25,443 bases of DNA, from the NCBI GenBank assembly GCA_902493895.1, contig CABUQW010000029.1, forward strand, positions 1 to 25,443. The letters are read 5' to 3'. The stretch is from an uncultured Collinsella sp. (GTDB lineage: Bacteria > Actinomycetota > Coriobacteriia > Coriobacteriales > Coriobacteriaceae). The position numbers and the translations under genes are program-made. Below, in pieces: positions 1 to 7,069 of this stretch; the first letter of the stretch is position 1, and the number at the start of each line of letters is the position of its first letter. The notes under the pieces were generated by a model. That model had not been told where the DNA came from and searched no databases. It worked only from the letters and a program-made list of their open reading frames with translations.

Positions 1-579
1 ATCAACGATGCCGTGGTCCACGGTATTCCCAACCCCGACATGATCCTGCGCGATGGCGATATCATCTCCATCGATACGGGAGCCGTTGTCGACGGTTGGG
101 TCGGCGATAACGCATGGACGTTTTTCGTCGGCACCCCCACGCCCGAAGCCAAGGCTTTGTGTGAGGTCACGCGCGATTGCCTTAAGGCTGCTATCGAGCA
201 GGCTGTTCCCGGTAACCATATCGGGGATGTCGGCTATGCCGTTCAGTCCCTCGCCGAGTCTCACGGATACGGCGTGCTTCGTGATTATGTGGGCCATGGC
301 ATTGGCCGCGTGATGCACGAGGACCCCAACGTTCCTAACTATGGAAAGAAGGGGAGGGGCGTTCGCCTCCAGGCCGGCATGGTCATTGCCATCGAGCCGA
401 TGGTTACGATGGGTTCCAACCATGTGAGCACGGGCTCCGACGGTTGGATCGTCACGACCAACGACCACCTGCCCGCTGCGCACTACGAGAACACCGTCGC
501 CATTACCAATGACGGTCCGGTGATTCTCACCACGGATGCGCAAGGTGCTTGGTGTTCGCTCCAAGGCGGAGAAATGTAA
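1..579 (+). CDS. map: Methionine aminopeptidase type I, 3' part
   Basis: This enzyme removes the initiator methionine from new proteins in the cytoplasm. The gene is cut by the window start; 192 residues are visible and the frame is open from base 1. The visible part begins INDAVVHGIP, which matches the family segment around the conserved active-site His. Metal ligands can be assigned to D25 and D36 (IDTGA...GDNAWTF, counting from base 1), the His in YVGHGIG, the Glu in IAIEPM and the Glu in HYENTVAIT, so the pita-bread fold is complete at its C-terminal side. Its place ahead of infA and rpmJ is the usual one at the end of the spc operon. The last codons and the TAA stop lie in the left arm of a long palindrome (571-699). 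The identification is secure; the start lies outside the window. Confidence 0.97.
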   Translation: MNDAVVHGIPNPDMILRDGDIISIDTGAVVDGWVGDNAWTFFVGTPTPEAKALCEVTRDCLKAAIEQAVPGNHIGDVGYAVQSLAESHGYGVLRDYVGHGIGRVMHEDPNVPNYGKKGRGVRLQAGMVIAIEPMVTMGSNHVSTGSDGWIVTTNDHLPAAHYENTVAITNDGPVILTTDAQGAWCSLQGGEM

Positions 580-699
580 AAGTCGCCGCCCCCTGATGCC
601 CAACCTCGCCTTTCAATTTCGAAGGCATGACCCCAAGGTCTATGCCTTCTCATTTCAAGGCGATCTTGGGCATCAGGGAACGGCTTTGTTTTACATTTC
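571..699. repeat. Long imperfect palindrome between map and infA
   Basis: The two halves of this 129-nt stretch are nearly reverse complements. Paired arms are 571-581/689-699, 591-603/666-678 (13 bp, perfect), 606-612/657-662, 621-628/642-649, and GACC 629-632 with GGTC 637-640 around a CCAA loop. The left end includes the map stop codon. No T-run follows, so it is not a standard intrinsic terminator. Its central 23 nt recur at 12782-12804 after tyrS. It may act as a processing or termination structure between map and infA, or be a miniature mobile element. The pairing is visible; the role is inference. Confidence 0.75.
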
Positions 700-707
700 A
701 AATGTAA
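691..707. promoter_or_regulatory. 17-nt perfect palindrome, possible operator or alternative hairpin
   Basis: TTACATTTCAAATGTAA is a perfect inverted repeat with a one-base centre. Its left arm (691-698) can also pair with AAATGTAA at 572-579 over the map stop codon. The same strand can therefore form either a small local hairpin or close the large palindrome. It lies about 60 bp upstream of the candidate infA -10 box and might be a repressor site. No regulator can be named. Confidence 0.4.
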
Positions 708-743
708 CAAGTTCCACTTAGTTGTGGAGCCATTACGAAGTTA

Positions 744-772
744 TTACGATGCGTGCATACGTGTTGTAGAAT
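744..772 (+). promoter_or_regulatory. Candidate infA promoter
   Basis: TAGAAT at 767-772 is a good -10 match, 40 nt ahead of the GTG start of infA. With 17-bp spacing the -35 would be TTACGA at 744-749, which is weak. The 232-nt gap after map fits a separate transcription start for infA and the genes that follow. Confidence 0.4.
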
Positions 773-811
773 ACTCAATCGCTGTCGTTTTCTAGAGAAA
801 GATGATTGCTT

Positions 812-1030
812 GTGAAGAAGGAAGACGCAATTGAGCTCGAGGGTACGGTAAAAGAACCGCTGCCCAATGCCATGTTTAAGGTCGAGCTCGAGAACGGTCA
901 TTCGGTTCTGTGCAACATTTCTGGCAAGATCCGAATGAATTACATCCGCATTCTCCCCGGTGACAGGGTTGTCGTGGAGCTTTCCCCGTACGACCTGACC
1001 CGCGGCCGCATCACCTATCGCTATAAATAG
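812..1030 (+). CDS. infA: Translation initiation factor IF-1
   Basis: IF-1 is a single OB-fold protein that binds the A site of the 30S subunit and assists IF-2 and IF-3 in initiation. From the GTG at 812 the protein is MKKEDAIELEG..., exactly 72 residues like the E. coli factor, ending LTRGRITYRYK. The family segments VELENGH and MRxNYIRILPGD are intact (here IRMNYIRILPGD). An in-frame TTG at 806 would add two residues, but the GTG aligns with the normal family start. The ribosome binding site is weak (AGAGAAAG near 795-802). The gene sits alone between two long gaps, downstream of map and 150 nt ahead of rpmJ. Confidence 0.96.
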   Translation: MKKEDAIELEGTVKEPLPNAMFKVELENGHSVLCNISGKIRMNYIRILPGDRVVVELSPYDLTRGRITYRYK

Positions 1031-1055
1031 CGGCACGCATACACGCACTCCATTT

Positions 1056-1131
1056 CCGGCTGCAGGCTTAGCTCAACCTACGGTCGGATTGTGTGTGAAG
1101 ACCAGCCATAGTTTTAAACGCCTGCGGCTGG
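1056..1131 (+). promoter_or_regulatory. Structured leader upstream of rpmJ-rpsM-rpsK-rpsD
   Basis: The 150-nt gap between infA and rpmJ can fold. CCGGCTGCAGGC at 1056-1067 pairs over all 12 positions with GCCTGCGGCTGG at 1120-1131, using two G-U pairs. CCAGCC near 1102-1107 can compete for the GGCTGG part of the same 3' arm, so two exclusive folds exist. In E. coli the alpha operon leader is bound by S4, encoded three genes downstream here. A similar role is possible, but I see no direct match to the E. coli pseudoknot. Confidence 0.4.
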
Positions 1132-1180
1132 GCGAGTAGATAGTAGGGAAGTAGTTTGAGCGCTACCGAAAGGAAGAACG

Positions 1181-1294
1181 ATGAAGGTACGTCCTTCGGT
1201 CAAGAAGATGTGCGATAAGTGCAAAATCATTAGGCGCCATGGCAAGGTCCTCGTCATTTGCGAGAACCCCCGTCATAAGCAGCGTCAGGGTTAA
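1181..1294 (+). CDS. rpmJ: 50S ribosomal protein L36 (bL36)
   Basis: This 37-codon gene begins ATG at 1181 after AAAGGAAG, which is a good ribosome binding site, and ends TAA at 1292-1294. The product starts MKVRPSVKKMCDKCKIIRRH and ends ENPRHKQRQG, the full bL36 length. The zinc ligands C11, C14, C27 and H32 are present, so this is the zinc-binding (C+) form. L36 is the smallest large-subunit protein and binds 23S rRNA near the base of the stalk. It stands 14 nt ahead of rpsM in the usual alpha operon order. Confidence 0.97.
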   Translation: MKVRPSVKKMCDKCKIIRRHGKVLVICENPRHKQRQG

Positions 1295-1308
1295 GAGAGG
1301 AGACTACG

Positions 1309-1683
1309 TTGGCCCGTATTAATGGTGTCGACCTCCCGCGTGAGAAGCGCGTTGAGATCGGTCTGACCTACATTTACGGCATCGGCCGCACCACTGCGAC
1401 GAAGATTTGCGTCGAGTGCAACGTTAACGTGGATACGCGCGTTAAGGACCTCACCGAGGATGAGGTTAACGCCATCCGCGATTATATCGATAAGAACCAG
1501 ATCATGGTTGAGGGCGACCTCCGCCGTGAGCGCAACCAGAACGTCAAGCGCCTTATGGACATCGGCTGCAACCGCGGCCTTCGTCACCGCAAGGGCCTCC
1601 CGGTCCGCGGCCAGCGCACCCACACTAACGCTCGTACCCGCAAGGGCCCGAAGCGTCAGATCGGTGCTAAGAAGAAGAAATAA
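1309..1683 (+). CDS. rpsM: 30S ribosomal protein S13 (uS13)
   Basis: S13 lies in the head of the small subunit and contacts P-site tRNA and the subunit bridges. The product has 124 residues, beginning MARINGVDLPREKRVEIGLT with the IYGIGRTTA motif, then LRHRKGLPVRGQRT and a lysine-rich tail RKGPKRQIGAKKKK. The start is a TTG at 1309, preceded by AGAGAGGAG with about 7 nt spacing; no ATG gives a family-length protein. The gene lies 14 nt after rpmJ and 14 nt ahead of rpsK, so it is cotranscribed. Confidence 0.98.
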   Translation: MARINGVDLPREKRVEIGLTYIYGIGRTTATKICVECNVNVDTRVKDLTEDEVNAIRDYIDKNQIMVEGDLRRERNQNVKRLMDIGCNRGLRHRKGLPVRGQRTHTNARTRKGPKRQIGAKKKK

Positions 1684-1697
1684 GGAGCGCTAGATAG

Positions 1698-2102
1698 ATG
1701 GCTACTGCTAAGAAGAACGTTCGCGCTGCCCGTCTGAAGCGCGCGGACCGTAAGAACATTTCCGTGGGCCAGGCTCACATTCGTTCTACGTTCAACAACA
1801 CGATCGTTTCGATCACCGATCCCCAGGGCAACGTCATTTCCTGGAAGTCGGCTGGCCAGGTGGGCTTCAAGGGCTCCCGTAAGTCCACGCCGTTCGCTGC
1901 CCAGATGGCTGCCGAGGCTGCTGCCAAGCAGGCCATGGAGCACGGTATGAAGAAGGTTTCCGTCTTCGTCAAGGGCCCCGGCTCCGGTCGTGAGACCGCC
2001 ATCCGCTCCCTCCAGGCTGCTGGCCTCGAGGTCTCGAGCATCCAGGACAAGACCCCCATTCCGCACAACGGCTGCCGCCCCAAGAAGCGTCGCCGCGTGT
2101 AA
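1698..2102 (+). CDS. rpsK: 30S ribosomal protein S11 (uS11)
   Basis: S11 forms part of the platform of the small subunit near the mRNA exit and 16S helix 45. The 134-residue product carries the family segments HIRSTFNNTIVSITD, GNVISWKSAGQVGFKGSRKS, VKGPGSGRE and the terminal PIPHNGCRPKKRRRV. The ATG at 1698 follows AAGGAGCGCTAGATAG. The N-terminal stretch MATAKKNVRAARLKRADRKN is basic, as is usual. Spacing is 14 nt after rpsM and 19 nt before rpsD. Confidence 0.98.
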   Translation: MATAKKNVRAARLKRADRKNISVGQAHIRSTFNNTIVSITDPQGNVISWKSAGQVGFKGSRKSTPFAAQMAAEAAAKQAMEHGMKKVSVFVKGPGSGRETAIRSLQAAGLEVSSIQDKTPIPHNGCRPKKRRRV

Positions 2103-2121
2103 CTGAAAGGATCGTATCAAT

Positions 2122-2718
2122 ATGGCAATCGACAGGACTCCTGTTCTTAAGCGCTGCCGTCAGCTCGGGATCGATCCCGCTGAGCTCGGTTACAGCAGCA
2201 AGAAGGAATCTATCCGTCAGCCCAAGCGCCGTCGCAAGGAATCTGAGTACGGCATGCAGCTGCGCGAGAAGCAGAAGGTTAAGTTCATCTATGGCGTTCT
2301 GGAGAAGCAGTTCCACGGCTACTTCAACAAGGCCCGTAAGATGAACGGCGTCACCGGTGAGAACCTCATGATCATCCTTGAGTCTCGCCTCGATAACGTC
2401 GTCTTCCGTCTCGGCTTCGCCCGCACCCGCAAAGAGGCTCGTCAGTCCGTCCGTCACGGTCACTTCACCGTGAACGGCAAGCGCGTGGACATCCCGTCCT
2501 ACCGCGTCAAGGCCGGCGACGTCGTCGCTGTCGGCGAGAAGTTCCGTGACCTCCTCCCCATCAAGGAGGCCCTGATTTCCTCCGAGCGCTTTGAGGTCCC
2601 TGGCTGGCTCGAGGTCGATATCGAGAAGCTGTCTGGTAACGTGCTCGCTCTGCCGACGCGTGAGCAGATCAGCGGTGATATCAACGAGCAGCTCATCGTC
2701 GAGCTCTACTCTAAGTAG
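2122..2718 (+). CDS. rpsD: 30S ribosomal protein S4 (uS4), zinc-free type
   Basis: S4 nucleates small-subunit assembly by binding the 16S 5' domain, and in several bacteria it represses its own operon. The product has 198 residues. Conserved parts are SEYGMQLREKQKVKFIYGVL, then the S4 RNA-binding domain (about 88-150: RLDNVVFRLGFARTRKEARQ, VNGKRVDIPSYRVKAGD) and the C-terminal ADINEHL-like end SGDINEQLIVELYSK. The N-terminus (MAIDRTPVLKRCRQLGIDP) has a single Cys and lacks the four-cysteine zinc site of the C+ form. The ATG at 2122 follows GAAAGGATCG. It is the candidate regulator for the leader at 1056-1131. Confidence 0.97.
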   Translation: MAIDRTPVLKRCRQLGIDPAELGYSSKKESIRQPKRRRKESEYGMQLREKQKVKFIYGVLEKQFHGYFNKARKMNGVTGENLMIILESRLDNVVFRLGFARTRKEARQSVRHGHFTVNGKRVDIPSYRVKAGDVVAVGEKFRDLLPIKEALISSERFEVPGWLEVDIEKLSGNVLALPTREQISGDINEQLIVELYSK

Positions 2719-2750
2719 TCCATCCGGGCTGCTGAGGCTGGAGGTAATAC

Positions 2751-3692
2751 ATGTCAGAATTCATTAGGCCTCAGGTTCAGGTCGAAGAGATCAACGAGAC
2801 GTCTGCTCGTGTCTCCGTCGAGCCGCTCGAGCGTGGCTACGGCGATACGCTGGGTAACTCCCTTCGTCGCGTTCTTCTGTCCTCGCTCGAGGGTGCCGCC
2901 GTCGAGGCTATTCAGATCGATGGTGCACAGCACGAGTTCATGACCATCCCTAACATGGTCGAGGATGTCACCGACATCGTCCTGAATGTCAAGGGTCTTG
3001 TCTTCAGGGCTCTCGGCACGACCGACGAGGCGACCGCCACCATCTCGGTTGACGGCCCCTGCGAGGTCACCGGTGCGGACTTCTTTATTCCGTCCGAGTT
3101 TGAGCTGGTCAACCCCGAGCAGCACATTGCTACGCTCACCGAGGGTGGCCATCTCACCATGAGCATGCGCATCGGCTATGGCCGCGGCTATGTTTCTGGC
3201 GAGGCCAACAAGCGCGACAACGATCCCATCGGTGTGATCCACGTCGACTCGCTGTACTCGCCGGTTTCCCGTTGCGCCAAGCTCGTTGAGGCTTGCCGTG
3301 TCGGTCAGCACACCGACTACGACCGCCTTGTCCTCGAGATCGAGACCAACGGCTCCATCGCCCCGCGCGACGCCGTGGTCCAGGCTGCCAATATCATCAA
3401 CCAGCATATGGCCGCCTTTATGAACCTTGCCGAGACCCCCGAGGTCGAGGAGGAGGCTTCGATCTTCGCTCCCGAGGTCACCAACGACAACGCCGAGCTG
3501 GACAAGCAGATTGAGGATCTGGACCTTTCCGTCCGTTCCTACAACTGCCTTAAGCGCGCCAGCATTCACTCGGTCCGTCAGCTCGTTGAGTTCTCGGAGA
3601 ACGATCTGCTCAACATCCGTAACTTCGGTGTTAAGTCGATCGAGGAAGTGAAGGACAAGCTTGAGTCCATGGGCCTGAGCCTGAAGGCTTAA
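2751..3692 (+). CDS. rpoA: DNA-directed RNA polymerase alpha subunit
   Basis: Alpha dimerises to start assembly of the core polymerase and contacts UP elements and activators through its C-terminal domain. The 313-residue product has the N-terminal domain with RVSVEPLERGYGDTLGNSLR and RVLLSSLEGAAVEAIQIDG, then an acidic linker (EVEEEASIFAPEVTND, about 230-245). The C-terminal domain follows from about 258, with VRSYNCLKRASIHSVRQLVE and IRNFGVKSIEEVKDKLESMG. The length is usual for the family. The ATG at 2751 follows GGAGGTAATAC. The gene lies 32 nt after rpsD and 30 nt before rplQ, the standard alpha operon arrangement. Confidence 0.98.
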   Translation: MSEFIRPQVQVEEINETSARVSVEPLERGYGDTLGNSLRRVLLSSLEGAAVEAIQIDGAQHEFMTIPNMVEDVTDIVLNVKGLVFRALGTTDEATATISVDGPCEVTGADFFIPSEFELVNPEQHIATLTEGGHLTMSMRIGYGRGYVSGEANKRDNDPIGVIHVDSLYSPVSRCAKLVEACRVGQHTDYDRLVLEIETNGSIAPRDAVVQAANIINQHMAAFMNLAETPEVEEEASIFAPEVTNDNAELDKQIEDLDLSVRSYNCLKRASIHSVRQLVEFSENDLLNIRNFGVKSIEEVKDKLESMGLSLKA

Positions 3693-3722
3693 TGCTTCGC
3701 ATATTTGAGGAGAAACTAGACC

Positions 3723-4190
3723 ATGCGTCACAACGTTAAGAAGGGCCTGAAGCTCGGCACCGATGCGAGCCACACCAAGGCCATGAAGAAGAGCCTTGCT
3801 AAGGCCCTCTTCGAGAACGATCGCATCAAGACCACCGAGACCCGCGCTAAGGCGCTGCGTTCGGTCGTCGACCCGATCATCACTTGGGCTAAGAAGGGCG
3901 ACCTGCACTCTCGTCGTCTGGCTATCGCCAAGCTCGGCGATAAGCAGCTCGTTGCCGAGATCTTCGACAAGGCTGCTCAGGGCATGTGGCAGGACCGCAA
4001 CGGCGGTTACACCCGCATCATGAAGCTCGGTAACCGTAAGGGCGACAACGCTCCCATCGTTATCATGGAGCTCGTCACCGAGCCTTGCACGCCTAAGGCT
4101 AAGAAGGCTGCTCCGGCCCCCAAGAAGGCCGCTGCTCCCAAGAAGGTCGAGGCTGTCGAGGAGGCTCCTGCTGAGGAGACCGCTGAGTAG
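3723..4190 (+). CDS. rplQ: 50S ribosomal protein L17 (bL17) with Ala/Lys/Glu tail
   Basis: L17 is a large-subunit protein near the exit tunnel and binds 23S rRNA. The first 120 or so residues are a standard L17: MRHNVKKGLKLGTDASHTKA, then KSLAKALFENDRIKTTETRAKALR and a C-terminal RIMKLGNRKGDNAPIVIMEL. A low-complexity extension of about 35 residues follows, first K/A/P-rich and then acidic, ending APAEETAE. This takes the protein to 155 residues, longer than the compact form, as in many high-GC Gram-positives. The ATG at 3723 follows GAGGAGAAACTAGACC. The gene ends the operon 26 nt before the terminator. Confidence 0.97.
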   Translation: MRHNVKKGLKLGTDASHTKAMKKSLAKALFENDRIKTTETRAKALRSVVDPIITWAKKGDLHSRRLAIAKLGDKQLVAEIFDKAAQGMWQDRNGGYTRIMKLGNRKGDNAPIVIMELVTEPCTPKAKKAAPAPKKAAAPKKVEAVEEAPAEETAE

Positions 4191-4216
4191 ACTTTCCGTC
4201 TGCATAGGCTATATTC

Positions 4217-4247
4217 GAGGGGTACGTTCGCGTACCCCTCTTTTTTT
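4217..4247 (+). terminator. Intrinsic terminator of the alpha operon
   Basis: GAGGGGTACG at 4217-4226 pairs perfectly with CGTACCCCTC at 4231-4240 across a TTCG tetraloop, and seven T residues follow at 4241-4247. It lies 26 nt after the rplQ stop and separates the ribosomal operon from truA. Confidence 0.96.
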
Positions 4248-4282
4248 GTCGCGATACCGTTACTTGTTTGTTGGGAGCGCCA

Positions 4283-5107
4283 ATGACTGCGCCGTCTGAT
4301 TTCAATTCGACCCCCGAGCTTGACGCCACGCTCGTATTTCGTGTGACCTATGATGGCTCGTCGTATAGCGGATTTGCCGAGCAGCCGGGACAGACGACGG
4401 TTGCGGGTGAGCTACGTCGAGCCATCGAGACGCTGCTTCGCCGCCCGATCGATTTGACGTGCGCGGGGCGTACCGATTCCGGCGTGCATGCCGTGGCTCA
4501 GTACATCAGCGTGCCCGTTACGGACGCTGAGCTCGCGTGTACGCGCCGTAGGTGGCTGCGGGCTATGGATGCCCTGCTACCCAAAGATATCGCCATAAAC
4601 GAGGTCTACAAGGCTCGTAAGGGCTTTTCTGCGCGCTTTGATGCGCGTTCCCGTACGTATACGTACCGTATTGCCGATCGAGATGCGCGCCCCGTGCTGT
4701 CCCGCGGTGCCGTTTGGTGGCATCGCTATCCCTTGGATGTTGAGGCTATGTCTGCTGCCTGCCCTGCGCTGCTGGGCGAGCAGGACTTTAAAAGCTTTTG
4801 CAAGGTTGCCTCGGCCGTTGGCAAGCCCACGCATCGCTGCGTGATGCGTGCCGAGTTTGGCCATGAGGTTGCGTTTGGCGAGGACATCCTGACGTTTACC
4901 ATCGAGGGCAATGCGTTTCTGCATTCGATGGTCCGCACGATCGTGGGCACGCTTGTCGAGATTGGCATGCATCGCCGTGAACCCGAGTGGATGCGCGAGG
5001 TCATCGATGCTTGCGACCGTACCGCTGCGGGCCCCACGGCTCCTGCCTGCGGCCTTACGTTTATGGGCGTGGATTACGATCCCGCCGAGCTCGTCGTGCT
5101 CGACTAG
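4283..5107 (+). CDS. truA: tRNA pseudouridine(38-40) synthase TruA
   Basis: TruA converts uridines 38-40 of the tRNA anticodon arm to pseudouridine. From the ATG at 4283 the protein has 274 residues. The catalytic Asp is D65 in CAGRTDSGVHA. Further family motifs are VTYDGSSYSGFAEQPGQTTV near the N-terminus, FSARFDARSRTYTYRI and GNAFLHSMVRTIVGTLVEIG. The ATG is chosen because GGGAG lies 5 nt upstream; an in-frame TTG at 4268 would add five residues without a better site. It follows the alpha operon terminator, its common position in Gram-positives, so it needs its own promoter; I see no clear one in the short gap. Confidence 0.96.
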   Translation: MTAPSDFNSTPELDATLVFRVTYDGSSYSGFAEQPGQTTVAGELRRAIETLLRRPIDLTCAGRTDSGVHAVAQYISVPVTDAELACTRRRWLRAMDALLPKDIAINEVYKARKGFSARFDARSRTYTYRIADRDARPVLSRGAVWWHRYPLDVEAMSAACPALLGEQDFKSFCKVASAVGKPTHRCVMRAEFGHEVAFGEDILTFTIEGNAFLHSMVRTIVGTLVEIGMHRREPEWMREVIDACDRTAAGPTAPACGLTFMGVDYDPAELVVLD

Positions 5108-5268
5108 GGGAGGGCTCGACGCGTCGTGCGTCGACACCTGTCATCTGTGGGCTGCGCGTGTGCAACATCTGTTCTTGGCGTGCAATACAACCGGTGTCTC
5201 ATTGCTTTTATTGCCGGGGTGTACCATGAACCACGGTTTGATTCATTGCTGTCGAGAGGACGGATAAC

Positions 5269-6309
5269 TTGGTTCGACGTGGTTCGCATCCGCGACTTTC
5301 GGTGATCCTTGTGGTGGAAGGTTCGCCCAGCTATGCGATGCGTGCGCTCGAGAGTATCCAGAACCAAGACCTCTACGATTTGCAGATTGTCGTTGTCTGC
5401 CGCGATGCTGCGCCCGGTGTGCGCCATTCGCTTCAAGTTGCTGCCGACAGGGACATCCATATTGATTTGATTGACGTCGAGGACGCGAAGCGCGGTGCTT
5501 GTCTTCGTGCCGGTTTTGCTGCCTCGCGTGGCTCTCAAATCATCGCCATGAACGCCGATGAGTGGTTTGCTCCGCAGGCCCTTTCCAAGATGGTCGATAT
5601 CGCGTGCGATACTGCGGCAGACATTGTGCTCCCCTCGGTGTCGCTCGATCGATACGATGCGCATCGCGAGCGTCATTCGCGCGTCTTGGATGCTGCCTCT
5701 ATTGCCATAGAAGACGAGTCTTCTATGGTGACTGGGCTGCCCCAGTTGATTTTGGGCGGCCTAGTCGCTCAGACCTCTGGCGTGATGTATAGCCGTCCGC
5801 TGTTTGAGGCATGCCTGTCGCGCGGCAAGGCGTACCGTACGGTTGAGTTTATGGCTTATGCGCTCTCGCAGGCACGATTCGTGTCCGGCTGCGGCGACGC
5901 TTGTTTCCACGCGGTGGCACCTAAGCTTACAGATGCCTTTGATCCCACCATGTATGCCAGGATATCCGATGACACTCGAGCGCTCGACGAGCTTGCGGAC
6001 TCACTCTCGGAAGCAGATAGCGGTGGTCGGCTCAAGCTGGCAAGCCAAAAGTTCTACTTTGCCGGACTGGTCGCCTGCATCGAGAATTTGTGTCTGAGCC
6101 CGCATGGAGTGTCGTCAATCGAGCGTTCCGCCCGCATGCGTGATATGCTCGAGGCGCCTCGAACCCGTCAGATGGTCGCCGCGCTCAAGGATAACCATCG
6201 GGGACTTGGTCTGTTGTTTGGGCCGATCGCCAGCGCCAAGCCCGCGCGCTGCGTGATGTGTACGCATCTGGCAGCTTTTCTTAACTGGACGGGCGCAAAA
6301 ACCGCTTAA
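5269..6309 (+). CDS. Family 2 (GT-A fold) glycosyltransferase-like protein
   Basis: The protein has 346 residues and the N-terminal plan of family 2 glycosyltransferases. RLSVILVVEGSPSYAMRALE (about 9-28) is the first beta strand and nucleotide-binding loop. QIVVVCRDA is the second strand. RAGFAASRGSQIIAMNADEW (80-99) ends at D97-E98, in place of the usual DDD/DxD metal-binding site. Such enzymes move a sugar from a nucleotide donor onto a cell-surface polymer or lipid. After about residue 200 I see no recognisable catalytic motif and no clear membrane segment, so the acceptor is unknown. The start is TTG at 5269 behind GAGAGGA (5253-5259). A hairpin (TCGACGC/GCGTCGA, about 5117-5133) lies in the 161-nt gap after truA. 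An inactive glycosyltransferase homologue remains possible, because the second half is divergent. Confidence 0.75.
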   Translation: MVRRGSHPRLSVILVVEGSPSYAMRALESIQNQDLYDLQIVVVCRDAAPGVRHSLQVAADRDIHIDLIDVEDAKRGACLRAGFAASRGSQIIAMNADEWFAPQALSKMVDIACDTAADIVLPSVSLDRYDAHRERHSRVLDAASIAIEDESSMVTGLPQLILGGLVAQTSGVMYSRPLFEACLSRGKAYRTVEFMAYALSQARFVSGCGDACFHAVAPKLTDAFDPTMYARISDDTRALDELADSLSEADSGGRLKLASQKFYFAGLVACIENLCLSPHGVSSIERSARMRDMLEAPRTRQMVAALKDNHRGLGLLFGPIASAKPARCVMCTHLAAFLNWTGAKTA

Positions 6310-6315
6310 ACGGCT

Positions 6316-6353
6316 CATTTCGAAACAAATTTGCATAGAATTGTTTCGAAATG
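6316..6353. promoter_or_regulatory. 13-bp inverted repeat with two TTTCGAAA boxes
   Basis: CATTTCGAAACAA at 6316-6328 is the exact reverse complement of TTGTTTCGAAATG at 6341-6353, with a 12-nt spacer. Each arm holds the palindrome TTTCGAAA, and their centres are 26 bp apart. It starts 6 nt after the glycosyltransferase stop. No T-run follows, so a pair of operator sites upstream of argR is as likely as a terminator. Confidence 0.5.
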
Positions 6354-6393
6354 CGTTCTTATACACAAAAGCCTTCAAATAGCGTTAAACTAT

Positions 6394-6408
6394 TCAATCA
6401 CTGATTGA
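6394..6408. promoter_or_regulatory. Candidate argR operator
   Basis: TCAATCACTGATTGA is a perfect 7-bp inverted repeat with a one-base centre, 33 nt ahead of the argR ATG. ArgR sites are AT-rich palindromes built from TGAAT-like halves, so this could be an autoregulatory ARG box. The fit to the E. coli consensus is only partial. Confidence 0.35.
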
Positions 6409-6441
6409 TTGTCTCCGCCATCTTTTGGAGTGAGGGTTTGT

Positions 6442-6879
6442 ATGGCTAAAAAACGCAATGGGCGCCAGGATGCCATTAGAGATATTGTGCGCAATAAGGA
6501 CGTCCGTACGCAGCGCGTGCTGGTCGATGAGCTCCGTGCTATGGGCTTTGATTGCACGCAGGCGACTGTCTCTCGCGATATTGCCGACATGGGGTTGCGT
6601 AAGCTCCCTGAGGGCATCTATGTTCTGGCAGAGGACCTGCACCTGCAGCGTATGGTTTCCGAGCTCGTCACGGGCGTTCTACGTACCGATAATCTGGTTA
6701 TGATCAAGGCCCAGCCTGGCACGGCTTCCGGCATCGCCGCCGCCGTTGATGCGGCAGAGTTGCCCGATGTGCTTGGCTCGCTTGCCGGCAACGATACGAT
6801 TTTGGTTATTGCCCAGACGGCCGAGGACGGCGAGCGTCTCGAGGCGCTGATCAATAAGCTGAGCAATTCTCGCAAGTAG
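6442..6879 (+). CDS. argR: Arginine repressor ArgR
   Basis: ArgR is a hexameric, arginine-responsive transcription factor that controls arginine synthesis or catabolism. From the ATG at 6442 (TGGAGTGAGGG upstream) the protein has 145 residues. The N-terminal winged helix covers about 1-65, with RQDAIRDIVRNKDVRTQRVL and the recognition part CTQATVSRDIADMGLRK. The C-terminal oligomerisation and arginine-binding domain is about 80-145, with QPGTASGIAAAVDAAELPDV and LAGNDTILVIA; the Asp of GNDT is where the family contacts arginine. An upstream in-frame TTG at 6411 lacks a site and precedes the normal MAKKR start. No arginine gene lies in this window, so its targets are elsewhere. Confidence 0.95.
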   Translation: MAKKRNGRQDAIRDIVRNKDVRTQRVLVDELRAMGFDCTQATVSRDIADMGLRKLPEGIYVLAEDLHLQRMVSELVTGVLRTDNLVMIKAQPGTASGIAAAVDAAELPDVLGSLAGNDTILVIAQTAEDGERLEALINKLSNSRK

Positions 6880-6930
6880 GCGTGCGGGTCGTGCGCTCGG
6901 CACCGTGCGCGCTGACATAGTGGCTTGTAA

Positions 6931-6964
6931 GGGGTATCGACGTTGGTCGGTGCCCCCTTTTTTT
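6931..6964 (+). terminator. Intrinsic terminator of argR
   Basis: GGGGTATCGAC at 6931-6941 pairs with GTCGGTGCCCC at 6946-6956 (two G-U pairs, GTTG loop). A run of seven T residues follows at 6958-6964, 52 nt after the argR stop. Confidence 0.9.
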
Positions 6965-7010
6965 GTCTGCCGGTATAAAGACCGCCCATCAGGTCGCTTT
7001 AAACTAAATA

Positions 7011-7045
7011 GGCCCCCGAGCAGTTTAATAAGCTGCTCGGGGGCC
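7011..7045 (-). terminator. Terminator of the penicillin-binding protein gene
   Basis: GGCCCCCGAGCAG at 7011-7023 is the exact reverse complement of CTGCTCGGGGGCC at 7033-7045. Read on the - strand the stem is followed by TATTTAGTTT, a weak U-tract, 24 nt after the stop of the PBP gene. It may work in both directions as a back-up for argR. Confidence 0.85.
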
Positions 7046-7069
7046 TTGTTGCTTATGGCCGGATGATTT

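Noticed and set aside
1060..1135. tRNA-like gene in the infA-rpmJ gap (GGCTTAGCTCAA resembles a D arm)
   Set aside because: No T-arm GTTCGAATC or normal anticodon arm follows and the cloverleaf cannot be drawn.
2754..4205. 483-codon open frame on the - strand across rpoA and rplQ
   Set aside because: It is the antisense shadow of highly biased C-ending codons in rpoA and rplQ; it has no start site and its residues are Leu/Val/Asp-rich without any family pattern.
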